A DNA stretch of 45,133 nucleotides from Nitrososphaera sp. (GCA_039938515.1 JBDUUL010000014.1:1-45133), one strand, 5' to 3'. Positions 24,175-32,753 are shown, counted from the first letter of the stretch. The notes: a model not told the origin generated them from the letters alone. Numbers and translations: made by a program.

Positions 24175-24348
24175 AGCGGTGTCTTTGAAGAATAAACGGC
24201 TTCCGTCGGCGGGAATAGGTAGATTAATTTGAAATGAGAACTATTCGCCAGTGATTCAGCTTCCGGCTCTCAAGCCCATTCGTAATTACAGTTCCAGTGA
24301 TTACCTTACATTCTCTGCGAGCACTATTTTTGCACAGACCGATGTAGC

Positions 24349-24828
24349 ATGAAACTGAACAAGAACGTAATCCGGTGGTCGGTTCTGCTGTACATTGTTC
24401 TTGTGGTTCCCGTAAGCGTCTTCCACGAATTTGGCCATGCCCTCGTCTGCTCATCCAATGGCTACTCATATCGTATCTGGGTGGATTTCACAGGTGGTCA
24501 TGAGATTTGCTCCAACACTTCGGTAACCCGGCTTCTTTCGTACAACGCGATGGGCGGAATATTTGGGTTGGCCGCAGGGATTTCAATTACCGCAAGTTCA
24601 AGGTTATTCCCTGGAAACCTGCGACTGGCTATCACTTCAGTCGGCCTGGCATATGTAGTCGACCAGTTTTCAAAGGTAGTGCTTGAGGGATTCTTCACCC
24701 GGGGATATCTGTCTGGAAGGTTCGACGTATTGATTACAATAATCCAGGTCGGCTCGTGGATAGGCTTCATGCTCTACTTTGCGCGAACCGAGGACGCGCC
24801 GCAGATAAGACCAAGTTCTAACGTTTGA
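24349..24828 (+). CDS. Small membrane protein with HEFGH motif (M50-like)
   Basis: The 159-aa protein has about four hydrophobic segments. HEFGHALV at residues 26-33 lies at the end of the first segment, exactly the zinc-binding HExxH of site-2-type (M50) intramembrane metalloproteases. A second conserved M50 element (N/D-x-x-P-x-x-x-LDG) is not obvious, although an Asp in VVDQFSK near residue 105 could act as third ligand. It is therefore a minimal or divergent M50 member, protease activity unproven. It is preceded by a 300-base gap whose first half is the crcB leader and promoter. Confidence 0.65.
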   Translation: MKLNKNVIRWSVLLYIVLVVPVSVFHEFGHALVCSSNGYSYRIWVDFTGGHEICSNTSVTRLLSYNAMGGIFGLAAGISITASSRLFPGNLRLAITSVGLAYVVDQFSKVVLEGFFTRGYLSGRFDVLITIIQVGSWIGFMLYFARTEDAPQIRPSSNV

Positions 24829-24864
24829 GAGACGGGCAGGGTAGGCGTCAAACCTTGCTCGAAG

Positions 24865-25164
24865 CTATTTTGACTGGGATATCAGCGTGTCCCACTTTCC
24901 ATAATCTCCGGATGGTAGCTCGCGTGCGGCGGCAAAACCCTGGCCGGTCTTGCCAAGATTCTTTATTTCGTCAATAGGAATTAGCCTCCAGTCAGGTACC
25001 GAACCGGAGCTAGTCCCGCCGGCTATCTGGTAAACGAGAAGCATCCTCTTGTTGTTCTTGATGCCGTAGGCGTGAGGCTCTGCAATCCGCTGAAAGCCCT
25101 TAAAGGTAAACTGCAATAACTGTTTTTTTTCAATCGCTTCGCGAAGAATGCTTGTGTTCACCAA
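24865..25164 (-). CDS. WYL-like single-domain protein
   Basis: The 99-aa protein shows the pattern of a WYL-type Sm-like barrel: LREAIEKKQLLQFTF, R-x-x-EPHAYG, LVYQIAGG, and DWRLIPIDEI. It has no DNA-binding domain. WYL domains bind nucleic acids or nucleotide ligands and act as regulators; a stand-alone form could be an accessory sensor. The assignment is by pattern only. Confidence 0.6.
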   Translation of the reverse strand: MVNTSILREAIEKKQLLQFTFKGFQRIAEPHAYGIKNNKRMLLVYQIAGGTSSGSVPDWRLIPIDEIKNLGKTGQGFAAARELPSGDYGKWDTLISQSK

Positions 25165-25265
25165 GGTAACAGCATCCGATGGCGCATATAAGAAAATAAG
25201 CCCATCCTCTCCATTAGTTACAGGCTCTTCCGGTTATTTCGGCTAGCACAACCGTACCTGCATAC

Positions 25266-25275
25266 TAAATAATAT
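25266..25275 (+). promoter_or_regulatory. TATA box of the PRC-barrel-like gene
   Basis: taaataatat is centred about 23 bases before GTG 25293, supporting that start and a leaderless transcript. Confidence 0.5.
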
Positions 25276-25292
25276 TCAGAGTAGGTAGGAGC

Positions 25293-25667
25293 GTGTCAAG
25301 GGGCAATGAACATGAGGCCGAGGGTCAAAGGACGACATGGATGGACGTGACAAACGAGTCAGTCCACACAAGCGACGACGTAGATATTGGGGACATCAAG
25401 GCCATAAACCGCGAATTTATCGTTGTAAAAAGGGGGTATGCCAATGTGCACTATTACTACATTCCAGTACGCGACGTGGAAGGCTGGGATGGACATGTAG
25501 TGTGGCTAAAGATCACGGAGGACCGGGTCAAAGCACTTCATGAGAGCGACAAAGAGCCAGAGCAGGGCCCATTCTATGTCCAAGATTCTCCTTATATCGA
25601 CGCCCGTCCGTATCCTCGCGCATACTTTCCCGAGATGCCGATTATAGCGGAAAAACACAGGAGCTAA
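25293..25667 (+). CDS. PRC-barrel-like hypothetical protein
   Basis: The 124-aa protein has an acidic N-terminus and a central beta-rich stretch (about residues 30-85): DIGDIKAIN, then a strand pair, YYYIPVRDVEGWDG and LKITEDRVK. That pattern, with the IPxxxVxGxDG turn, is typical of PRC-barrel or YsnF-like domains. The C-terminal 40 residues are Pro- and Tyr-rich. No function can be assigned. Confidence 0.6.
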   Translation: MSRGNEHEAEGQRTTWMDVTNESVHTSDDVDIGDIKAINREFIVVKRGYANVHYYYIPVRDVEGWDGHVVWLKITEDRVKALHESDKEPEQGPFYVQDSPYIDARPYPRAYFPEMPIIAEKHRS

Positions 25668-25817
25668 ACTGCGTCAAGTTCACGCAATGCCCCCATGGCC
25701 ATCAATGACAACAGCTAGAGCATCGGGTTGATCCGTTGATTTGCCCTTCAGCAGCTCTGATGACGTAGGTTAACCCCGGCCCAGAAAACCAATGCGAATA
25801 CTATCACTCGACGAGAA

Positions 25818-26069
25818 CTAGCGCTCCCTTTCCATTGCTTCCTGCTGCAATTTGTCTATCTTGGCCTGCGGGATCTCAGCAAACTTGTTGCACCAGTCCC
25901 TGCCTGAAATTATCAGGTTAAACTTTGCAAGGTCGGGCTGGACGCATTTGCCGTTCGTCAGAATATCTGCGTTTATTGGATCGGATGGGGAAAACCAAGT
26001 GCACGAGAGACAGTTTTCAGACTGCCATGAGATTCGCTTGATTATCTTACCGTTGTCTTCTGTCGCCAT
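25818..26069 (-). CDS. Small four-cysteine hypothetical protein
   Basis: The 83-aa protein has CLSC at about residues 20-23, GKC near 42 and WC near 60, spacing that could hold a zinc or an iron-sulfur cluster; the intervening sequence resembles small HiPIP-like or ferric-binding proteins only loosely. It lies divergently from the next gene with 32 bases between. Function unknown. Confidence 0.6.
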   Translation of the reverse strand: MATEDNGKIIKRISWQSENCLSCTWFSPSDPINADILTNGKCVQPDLAKFNLIISGRDWCNKFAEIPQAKIDKLQQEAMERER

Positions 26070-26101
26070 ATTCCAGTTTCCTTGAGAGTTACAGGATTGC
26101 T

Positions 26102-26752
26102 ATGACTATAAACGTGATCAACGATAGTTCGGGCACTGAGTGGGAATTCATATCTTGCATGGTGCGTACAAATATTTGCGACATGCCTGACAATGTTGAC
26201 TCGGACGGCGATCAATCGCCCTCTCTGCGCCCCGGGCTTGAATCACGCGCACTCAACGACTCGGTAGGAAGGGCGATAGCTGACCAGGATTTTGTTGAAC
26301 GGGTAATCGAGCTCCTAAAGGGAATGGAATTTCCAGCCTTCAAGCAGGAAATACTCGATTATGTCACGGAGGCAAACATGAGCGAGGACCAGGTCCTGAG
26401 CGTCCTCAATACCCTGAGCGGTTACAATGCCTACCGAGAACTGAACCAGGTACGCGAGGCCATAGAGGTCAACCGTCCCAGGACTCGCCATCACGGCAAT
26501 GATTCGCCGGACACGTTTCCGACCCAGGGGCAGGGCGAGCACGCTGCAGAGGTCGAGAGATCCAGATATGAGTCAACTCCGACGAGAAAGCACGTGTCAG
26601 AGACAAAAGTCAATGTGGCGCCAGACAGGAACCAGGGTGCAGTCATGGCTCAAAACCCCAGAAGCGCAGCTGTCTGCGATTTGTGTGGCGCGACATTTGC
26701 CACGGCAAATCAACTTGTCCAACACAAAAAGGAAGAAAAAGGCGAGCCCTAG
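26102..26752 (+). CDS. Hypothetical protein with C-terminal C2H2-like zinc finger
   Basis: The 216-aa frame has an acidic N-terminal half with two helices (about residues 55-125), a polar linker, and a C-terminal finger CDLCGATF..LVQH with C-x2-C-x12-H spacing. The expected second His is missing; the chain ends in a Lys/Glu-rich tail. The true start may be ATG 26183, since the first 27 residues look poorly conserved and a TATA-like patch lies near 26172. The stop overlaps the convergent alcohol dehydrogenase by 4 bases. Possibly a DNA- or protein-binding adaptor. Confidence 0.65.
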   Translation: MTINVINDSSGTEWEFISCMVRTNICDMPDNVDSDGDQSPSLRPGLESRALNDSVGRAIADQDFVERVIELLKGMEFPAFKQEILDYVTEANMSEDQVLSVLNTLSGYNAYRELNQVREAIEVNRPRTRHHGNDSPDTFPTQGQGEHAAEVERSRYESTPTRKHVSETKVNVAPDRNQGAVMAQNPRSAAVCDLCGATFATANQLVQHKKEEKGEP

Positions 26753-27702
26753 CCCAGCGGGTTAGAGTTTACGATTTCGTCAAGGCACCTGACGATGTCC
26801 TGCTTTGAGACCGAAACAGGATTGTTGTCCAGATGACCCCTGTCAGGCATTATCACGTCAGCAGCGGCATCAAGCGGCTGTTTGAGTTTTAGGGGCTCGA
26901 ACTTTAACTTCTGGCATATCCTCTTGAACCGATCGTAGTACTGAGATTTGTTGAACCTGTGGGCGACGGTCGTGCAGGATGAGAGGGCATAGCCGTGAGG
27001 AACTCCCTCGTTTGAGAATACGTACGACAGAGCGTGTCCAAGAGTGGTCGAGGCATTTCCAAATCCAATGCCCGAAAGCATTGCGCCGTATGGCAGAAGG
27101 CTCTGCTTGTCGTTTATAATCGCATCCTCGAGGATATCAAACGCCTCCTTGCAGAAGAAGCGGGTGAACGGGTTTGCAAGCTTGCTGTCAAACGCCTCCG
27201 ATGCCTGAGCTGCTGCGTCGCACGCGGAGTTGCGCATTATGTTAAAAGGCGTGCCGGGAAGAAAGTAAGGGTCCACTATGGCGGCGTCTGCAAGGAACGC
27301 CTCGTCCTGCAGCAGCTTCTTCTTGTGATCGAAACTGATTACTGCATACGTCGTCATTTCGGCCCCGGTTCCGAAGGTAGTCGGAATGAGTATCTTGGGA
27401 ATGCCGGTCATCTTTCCCAGGTACTTGCATACGTCCATCGAGCTCCCTCCTCCAAGGCCTATGTAAGCCGAGACCTCTTTTCCATCGTACTGTTTCTTGA
27501 TGGCTTCAATGGTTTCAATTGCGGGGTCGGGGGTTACCTTGTCGTATACTTCATAGTTCTTTATACCCATGTAGTCGAGCCACTTGTTGTAAATGTCAGG
27601 AGTCGTAGTTGTAATTACGAGCGAATTCTTGGGATAGGGAAATTCCTTGGCAGCATTTTCGCCAAACATTATTTTCTTGGGCATCAGCACTTTTGAGGCC
27701 AT
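26749..27702 (-). CDS. Iron-containing alcohol dehydrogenase (candidate semialdehyde reductase)
   Basis: This 317-aa group III alcohol dehydrogenase shows IGLGGGSSMDVCKYL for NAD(P) binding, PTTFGTGAEMT, and metal ligands Asp in SACDAAAQ and His in TLGHAL and VPHGYAL. It is shorter than the usual 380 aa. In ammonia-oxidising archaea an enzyme of this family (Nmar_1110 in Nitrosopumilus) reduces malonic and succinic semialdehyde in the 3-hydroxypropionate/4-hydroxybutyrate carbon-fixation cycle; this gene is a plausible counterpart. That specific role is inference. Confidence 0.85.
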   Translation of the reverse strand: MASKVLMPKKIMFGENAAKEFPYPKNSLVITTTTPDIYNKWLDYMGIKNYEVYDKVTPDPAIETIEAIKKQYDGKEVSAYIGLGGGSSMDVCKYLGKMTGIPKILIPTTFGTGAEMTTYAVISFDHKKKLLQDEAFLADAAIVDPYFLPGTPFNIMRNSACDAAAQASEAFDSKLANPFTRFFCKEAFDILEDAIINDKQSLLPYGAMLSGIGFGNASTTLGHALSYVFSNEGVPHGYALSSCTTVAHRFNKSQYYDRFKRICQKLKFEPLKLKQPLDAAADVIMPDRGHLDNNPVSVSKQDIVRCLDEIVNSNPLG

Positions 27703-27745
27703 GTTACGTCTCTAGGATCCATGAGGTGGGGTTTTATGTCTTGCT

Positions 27746-28879
27746 CTATACGTTCTGCCGGACTAGCTGTTCGTACTTTTTCTTCTCTAGACGCATAAGG
27801 TAAACGATGCCTGCTATGACAAAGACCTCAAGCGACTTGGCAAGCAGGCCTTCAAAGTCTATGTGTTCCGGCTGATTGCTTGGCGAGAGTGGCGGCGGGA
27901 ATATTACGGCGTACGTATAAAGGCCTACGAGCACGAGGCTGCCGACCAGCCCGAAGAGATTAACTGCCACCGTCTTTCGATAGTGTTTGTAGGGGTACGA
28001 ACCCCGGCCATAGGTGGCACCAACAAGCATTAACATTGTGTAAATGACTCCATATGTTACCTGCATACCTCCGGCCGTTATCAGGAATATGCTGTATTCT
28101 ATCCTGAGGGTGGCGTGCTCCGAATAGACGGCAAAGTGGACCATGCCTCCGGCGATGGCAGTAAACGTTACTACATACCTTACAAGATCGCCCGGCTGTA
28201 GCTTGAACTGCCCGGCTTTGCGCCTGCGCCTGTACGCCATGCCCATCGCGATTCCCATAAACAGCAGGGGGAGCGATATTCCGACTAGCACGGTCGAGTT
28301 GAAAATAGTGCCGAAATCGCGGTTGATGTTGACGTTAAACACGAACCTGTCACAGCTGCAGCCAAGTGAACTTGATAGGATTGACCTTGGGGGGTCAATC
28401 GAGTTGGGGTTTGCGGGCTGTGAGCCGGCGACGCTGAGCACTATCTGATAGCTGCCGACGCTTGGAAAGTTATAGTATACCTGAAAGTCGCCGACATCCT
28501 GCTTGGTCCAGGGAAAGGCAGCAACCCTTTCCCCGCTAAGCGCAGAATAAACCTCGACCATGGTGTAGATATTATGCGTGTCCTGGCCCTGAGTGTCCTG
28601 GACGCTGAATTGCATTGCTACCGGCTGGTTGGGCGGAGTATATTCCGGATCCAGCGCCTCGTAGACATAGTATTGGCCTACGCCCTGGCTCAGAGCATTG
28701 TAGTGCGAAAAGTGTTCAAAGTGGCCATAAGCCGGCTTGGGCGAAAAACAAAACAGGGCGGCAATGATTAGGGCTGCAAGGGCCAGCCCGATACGCCTTG
28801 ACGGAATATGCCGGCCGGCTTTTTTCTTTCTGACAGTTGTCTCAGAGATGACGCTTTGATGCATTGCCGGCAAGGTCAT
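27746..28879 (-). CDS. Conserved membrane protein of the oxidase cluster
   Basis: The 377-aa protein has an N-terminal hydrophobic segment (about 28-48), an outward beta-rich domain (about residues 50-185) with a CSC pair near 172-174, and five to six C-terminal membrane helices with several His residues in the helices. It follows ctaA by 12 bases in the same operon. I recognise no named family; a role in oxidase assembly or copper delivery is possible from context only. Confidence 0.7.
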   Translation of the reverse strand: MTLPAMHQSVISETTVRKKKAGRHIPSRRIGLALAALIIAALFCFSPKPAYGHFEHFSHYNALSQGVGQYYVYEALDPEYTPPNQPVAMQFSVQDTQGQDTHNIYTMVEVYSALSGERVAAFPWTKQDVGDFQVYYNFPSVGSYQIVLSVAGSQPANPNSIDPPRSILSSSLGCSCDRFVFNVNINRDFGTIFNSTVLVGISLPLLFMGIAMGMAYRRRRKAGQFKLQPGDLVRYVVTFTAIAGGMVHFAVYSEHATLRIEYSIFLITAGGMQVTYGVIYTMLMLVGATYGRGSYPYKHYRKTVAVNLFGLVGSLVLVGLYTYAVIFPPPLSPSNQPEHIDFEGLLAKSLEVFVIAGIVYLMRLEKKKYEQLVRQNV

Positions 28880-28891
28880 GGGCTCTACTGC

Positions 28892-29347
28892 CTAACGCGC
28901 CTTTGTAGGTATCGCCTTTTTTTCCAATTCGAGCCTGCGCGCGTAGAGGAAGGTCATAAGCATCATGGAAAACAGGACAAGACCGAGTCCCAAATGGCCC
29001 GTAACAAGCAGTGAATGGAGCCGCTCGACTATAACAACGCCTCCTAGCGATATTTGTCCAATCACGGCGCCGCCGGCGATCGCAGAGGTCATCTTCATTG
29101 CCCTAGGTGCAATCCGGGACCTCAACGTAAAGACCATGGTGATGATAACAAGGACACCGGAGGTTGCAGCGACGGTCCTGTGAAAGTACTCGATAATAAA
29201 ATCAGGCCCGGGAACGAAGCCCTGCGGACACAGCGGCCAATTGGGGCAGGACAGTCCCACGCCCGAAGAACTCACGTAGCCTCCGATGAAAATCAGTACA
29301 AAAAGGACGGATAATGAAGAAAAAGAGAGGGTTTGTAGCAGGCCCAT
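28892..29347 (-). CDS. ctaA: Heme A synthase, short archaeal type
   Basis: CtaA/Cox15 oxidises the heme O methyl group to make heme A for the terminal oxidase. The 151-aa four-helix form contains GGYVSSSGVGLSCPNWPLC with its Cys pair (about residues 22-40), EYFHRTVA with a heme-ligand His, and GHLGLGL with the second His. Archaeal enzymes of this half size are known. It lies 9 bases after the double cupredoxin gene. Confidence 0.88.
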   Translation of the reverse strand: MGLLQTLSFSSLSVLFVLIFIGGYVSSSGVGLSCPNWPLCPQGFVPGPDFIIEYFHRTVAATSGVLVIITMVFTLRSRIAPRAMKMTSAIAGGAVIGQISLGGVVIVERLHSLLVTGHLGLGLVLFSMMLMTFLYARRLELEKKAIPTKAR

Positions 29348-29356
29348 GTCCTGGGA

Positions 29357-30271
29357 CTAGCTAACCTTTAGAGACCCTTTCATGAACGGATGGACTTGGC
29401 AGTAGAACGGATAGGTGGTTCCCGAATCGACTTTATCGAGTGTGATGGTGGCGGATTTTCCAGGTTGAATGTAGCTTGTGTCAAATGCCTTGCCTGAATT
29501 GGGATCGTCTGAGCCGGTACCCGAAGTCAGCGTGTGCATCGCGTTGTCAGTGTTATCAACTTCTACTATGTCGCCCTTCTTGGCAGTCGCAGAGTCGGGG
29601 TCATATGCGGGGCTGCCTTGGACTGAAGCGCCCTTCAGAATGGAAATCTTTTCCGCAGCCGGAGTGGAACTAGTGCTGCCAGAGGCGCCGCCTGCCGAGG
29701 GAGCCGCCACGTTAATTGTCCCTTTCATGAAGGGGTGTACTTGGCAGTAATACGGGATGGTATCGCCCTGCTTCGCTCCAGTCAGCGTCATAGCCTTTGA
29801 GTTCTTGCCAGGATTTACAAAGCCGGTATCAAAGATCTTGCCAGAGTTTGGATCGTCAGAGCCTTTACCGGATGTTGCAGTGTGGACTGCAGTGTCCTTG
29901 TTTGAAAATACTAGTTGGCCGTTTGCGGGCACCGAACCGGGGTCAGGGTCGTATGCCTTGCTGCCTTGAACGGACGCGCCTTTCAGTATGGATATTGTGG
30001 TCGCGCCTGCAGGAATTGCATTGCCGCCGCCCGATGAGTTAGAGCCGGCTCCATGGCTACCAGTATCAGTGAATTTCGGCTCTACGGTTGTTGGCAGGCC
30101 AAGTCTTGTTACAGGAGGCGGGTTCTTGATCATTTCATTAAAGTTGGGGATGAGGATTGCTGCCCCGATGGCGATAGTAATGCCAATGATCGCTAAGCCC
30201 TTGCCAAAACGCTTTGGCGAGGTCAGGATGATTGGTTCCCTATGTCCTGGCCCCTCTTCGTCGTGGCTCAT
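29357..30271 (-). CDS. Membrane-anchored double cupredoxin
   Basis: The 304-aa protein has a single anchor (about residues 23-43), a Gly/Ser linker, and two homologous blue-copper domains (about 92-190 and 212-304). Both carry a complete type 1 copper set: His in AVHTATSG or AMHTLTSG, and Cys, His, Met in CQVHPFM. It is encoded 21 bases after coxA, so it probably delivers electrons to the oxidase at the outer face. The two domains are also closely similar to the single cupredoxin at 23147-23653. Confidence 0.92.
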   Translation of the reverse strand: MSHDEEGPGHREPIILTSPKRFGKGLAIIGITIAIGAAILIPNFNEMIKNPPPVTRLGLPTTVEPKFTDTGSHGAGSNSSGGGNAIPAGATTISILKGASVQGSKAYDPDPGSVPANGQLVFSNKDTAVHTATSGKGSDDPNSGKIFDTGFVNPGKNSKAMTLTGAKQGDTIPYYCQVHPFMKGTINVAAPSAGGASGSTSSTPAAEKISILKGASVQGSPAYDPDSATAKKGDIVEVDNTDNAMHTLTSGTGSDDPNSGKAFDTSYIQPGKSATITLDKVDSGTTYPFYCQVHPFMKGSLKVS

Positions 30272-30292
30272 CTTGTCCCTATTCCTCCGTTC

Positions 30293-31822
30293 CTAGTGGT
30301 GCGGCTCGCGGCGCGCATAGTCGTAGTATTTCTCTCCGATGCCAAATGGGTCGTCCATGTTCGCAGGCTTGCCACGAGCTACCGAGTGGAAGAGGTTTGC
30401 AAGGAGCAACGCAGCGCTTGTGCCGGTAATCCATGCGCCGACGGTCGAAATCTGGTTCAGGATGATTAGCGGCTGGACTGGCACGTAGTCGAATGTTCGT
30501 CTGGGCTGCCCGTATAGTCCTGTGACGTGCTGAGTGAGGAATATCAGCGATGTGCCTATGAACATGAACCAGAAGGTGACCATTGCGAGCCTCTCGTTGT
30601 ACATCCTGCCCGTGATAAACGGCAAGAAGTATAGCAGGAAGCCGACGAAACTGAAGGTAATCTGCCCCATCACGAACAGATGGAAGTGCCCGACTACCCA
30701 ATAGCTGTCATGCGTCAGGAAGTCGAGGGGCATTGCAGTATTCACTATACCTCCGGCTCCCGCGAAGAAGAACAACACTATCCCCCCTACCGCGAAAGCC
30801 ATTGGGGCACGGAACCTGATTCTTCCTCCCCACATGGTCGCCATCCAGTTAAAGACGTGCATCGCAGACGCAGGCACTGCGGCAAGAGTCCCCACCATAA
30901 ACACTGTCTTTTCCGTGAAAGTCATGCCTGTGGAGTACATGTGATGTGCCCATGACGAAAAGCCCACGATTGCTAATAGTACAAAGGCGGTTACTCCTGA
31001 CTGATAACTGAATATCGGCTTGCGAGAGAACTTTGGCACTATCTCGTAAACCATACCTACCGCAGGTATCAAGAAGATGTACACCTCAGGGTGGAACGTG
31101 AACCAGAACAGGTGCTGATAAGCTATGGGATCTCCTCCCATCGCGGGATTGAAGAAGCCGGATACCCCAAGCCTGTCCGTATACAGCATGATAAGAGCTG
31201 CAGCGAAGGTAGGCATAGCAACCAGAATCATGAGTGATGTGATGAGAGTAGCCCAGACAAACAAAGGAATTTTCATCAGAGGCAGATCCGGGTGCTTCAT
31301 ACGGAGAATAGTTACGACAAAGTTGATTGCGCCAAGAATTGAAGAGATTCCCAGAATCTTAAGGCCGAATATCCACATTTCAGCGGCAGGACCTGGCGCG
31401 CGGATAGTGGAGTAAGGTGGGTAACCATACCATGAGGTGTCGGACCAGCCGAGCCAAATTAGAGCCATTCCGACTGGAATCATCCAGAACGCAACAGCGT
31501 TGAGCTTTGGCCAAGCCATGTCTTTGTATCGGACCATGATGGGGATGAGGTAGTTACCGATACCAGAGGCAAAGGGAAGCAGCCACAGGAACAGCATGTT
31601 GGTACCATGCACTGTGAATATTCTATGGAATGTGGTCGAATCAGGAACCAGCCCCATCTGGTGGCCGGGCAAAAATAACTCTGTTCGTATGACCAAAGCG
31701 AGGGCTCCGCCCATAATAAATGCGGTCAAAGCAAGGTATACGTAAAGTAGACCTATATCTGTATGATGGGTTGAAAAAAGTATTTCCCAGACAGGTCGCG
31801 GCTTCTTGACTTCTAATACCAA
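30293..31822 (-). CDS. coxA: Heme-copper oxidase subunit I
   Basis: This 509-aa catalytic subunit reduces O2 to water at the heme-CuB site. Ligands visible: low-spin heme His in TVHGTNMLF and in GHFHLF, CuB His in FHPEVY (with the cross-linked Tyr) and in SWAHHMY, and the high-spin heme His in VGHFH. About 12 helices. The TTG start at 31822 is preceded by GAGGTG 12 bases upstream; a TATA-like CTTTTATTG lies near 31870. It is the main subunit of an A-type aa3-like oxidase; proton-channel subtype was not determined. Confidence 0.95.
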   Translation of the reverse strand: MVLEVKKPRPVWEILFSTHHTDIGLLYVYLALTAFIMGGALALVIRTELFLPGHQMGLVPDSTTFHRIFTVHGTNMLFLWLLPFASGIGNYLIPIMVRYKDMAWPKLNAVAFWMIPVGMALIWLGWSDTSWYGYPPYSTIRAPGPAAEMWIFGLKILGISSILGAINFVVTILRMKHPDLPLMKIPLFVWATLITSLMILVAMPTFAAALIMLYTDRLGVSGFFNPAMGGDPIAYQHLFWFTFHPEVYIFLIPAVGMVYEIVPKFSRKPIFSYQSGVTAFVLLAIVGFSSWAHHMYSTGMTFTEKTVFMVGTLAAVPASAMHVFNWMATMWGGRIRFRAPMAFAVGGIVLFFFAGAGGIVNTAMPLDFLTHDSYWVVGHFHLFVMGQITFSFVGFLLYFLPFITGRMYNERLAMVTFWFMFIGTSLIFLTQHVTGLYGQPRRTFDYVPVQPLIILNQISTVGAWITGTSAALLLANLFHSVARGKPANMDDPFGIGEKYYDYARREPHH

Positions 31823-31956
31823 CTACATCCGCACCTCTTAATTGACATTTTACGCTGCGATTATCAATAAAAGCATTTTGCTTGGAGATTTCGAATGCTC
31901 AGAAACGCAGTGTCCTGCTTGTTATAATGATTGAATGGGGCAAGAGAACTAAACTT

Positions 31957-31979
31957 GAAATAAAAAGTAAAAAGGAAAA
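31957..31979 (-). terminator. T-rich terminator after coxB
   Basis: The minus strand reads several T-runs (CTTTTTACTTTTTA) starting about 10 bases after the coxB stop. This suggests that the two-part subunit II transcript ends here and coxA has its own promoter. Confidence 0.5.
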
Positions 31980-31988
31980 CGGGAAGAA

Positions 31989-32480
31989 TTAACCCGTCAG
32001 AGCTGTTGCACCGACAGACGGTGTCAGGTCAACAGGCTTGGTCGCAGACGTAGAGTTTGAGCTTGGCTCCTCGACGAACAGTTTGGCCCTCATCTGATAG
32101 TGCGAAAAGCCGCAGTATTCCCTGCATTGTATCAGGTACTGTCCAGACTGGTCGAAGATGGTCCAGACGTTGTTGATTCTGCCTGGGACTGCGTCAATCA
32201 GGGTGGAAAAATCAGGGATGTTAAATGCGTGATTTACGTCCCTAGAAGTTACTTCAAACCGATAGGGGACTCCCTTTACAACGTGCAGCTGGCCAATTTC
32301 CTGAGTTCCGTTTTCATGCTCAAACGTCCAGAACCATTGCTGGGCAGTAACTTTGATCAGCTGGGCGTTTGGCGGAGTCTCGTCTAGTTTCCGCTCTACG
32401 TTCCAAGCATCCGCGCCCACGTAGATTAATAAAGCAATAACGACTGCTACGTAAACCCATTCTATAGTTGCGTGACCCAT
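31989..32480 (-). CDS. coxB: Cytochrome c oxidase subunit II, CuA domain part
   Basis: The 163-aa protein has one membrane helix (about residues 8-25) and a CuA cupredoxin domain. CuA ligands are complete: His in DVNHAF and the cluster CREYCGFSHYQM with two Cys, His, Met and the Glu. It accepts electrons from cupredoxins and passes them to subunit I. A normal subunit II has two helices; the first is encoded in the gene just upstream, separated by a single TAG in the same frame. Confidence 0.93.
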   Translation of the reverse strand: MGHATIEWVYVAVVIALLIYVGADAWNVERKLDETPPNAQLIKVTAQQWFWTFEHENGTQEIGQLHVVKGVPYRFEVTSRDVNHAFNIPDFSTLIDAVPGRINNVWTIFDQSGQYLIQCREYCGFSHYQMRAKLFVEEPSSNSTSATKPVDLTPSVGATALTG

Positions 32481-32753
32481 CTAGTGCCCGCCTCCCTGCA
32501 TTTTTGACGACACAGTCTTGTTTCGCGGATGAGATTCCCTGAATCGCCATACGATGTAGAACATTGTACCCATGATTACCGCTCCGATTACGAATGCGAC
32601 AACCATCAGCCTGTAAAATAGCGCCCAAATTTCAATTCTGGGATAGAAGGTATTTCCACCAGATTGCTGCGCAAACGCGGGACCGACCGAAACAAAAAGC
32701 ATTGCAGCAACGACAGGCAGGACAAACAACAAGATCCTAGAATACGAGATCAT
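32481..32753 (-). CDS. Cytochrome c oxidase subunit II, N-terminal membrane segment
   Basis: The 90-aa product has a signal peptide (about residues 1-28, ending FAQQ), then a helix (about 46-68) followed by IVWRFRES, the sequence pattern of the first transmembrane helix of oxidase subunit II. Its TAG stop is directly followed, in frame, by the ATG of coxB, so the pair together equals one full-length subunit II (254 aa). Separate chains probably assemble in the membrane. Confidence 0.8.
   Translation of the reverse strand: MISYSRILLFVLPVVAAMLFVSVGPAFAQQSGGNTFYPRIEIWALFYRLMVVAFVIGAVIMGTMFYIVWRFRESHPRNKTVSSKMQGGGH

Noticed and set aside
27034-27696. 220-codon frame opposite the alcohol dehydrogenase
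   Set aside because: It lies entirely antisense to a gene with clear motifs, and its translation has none.
32481-32483. Recoding of the TAG between the subunit II halves as pyrrolysine or selenocysteine
   Set aside because: Selenocysteine uses TGA, and no pyrrolysine genes or insertion context are visible; the immediate ATG makes re-initiation simpler.
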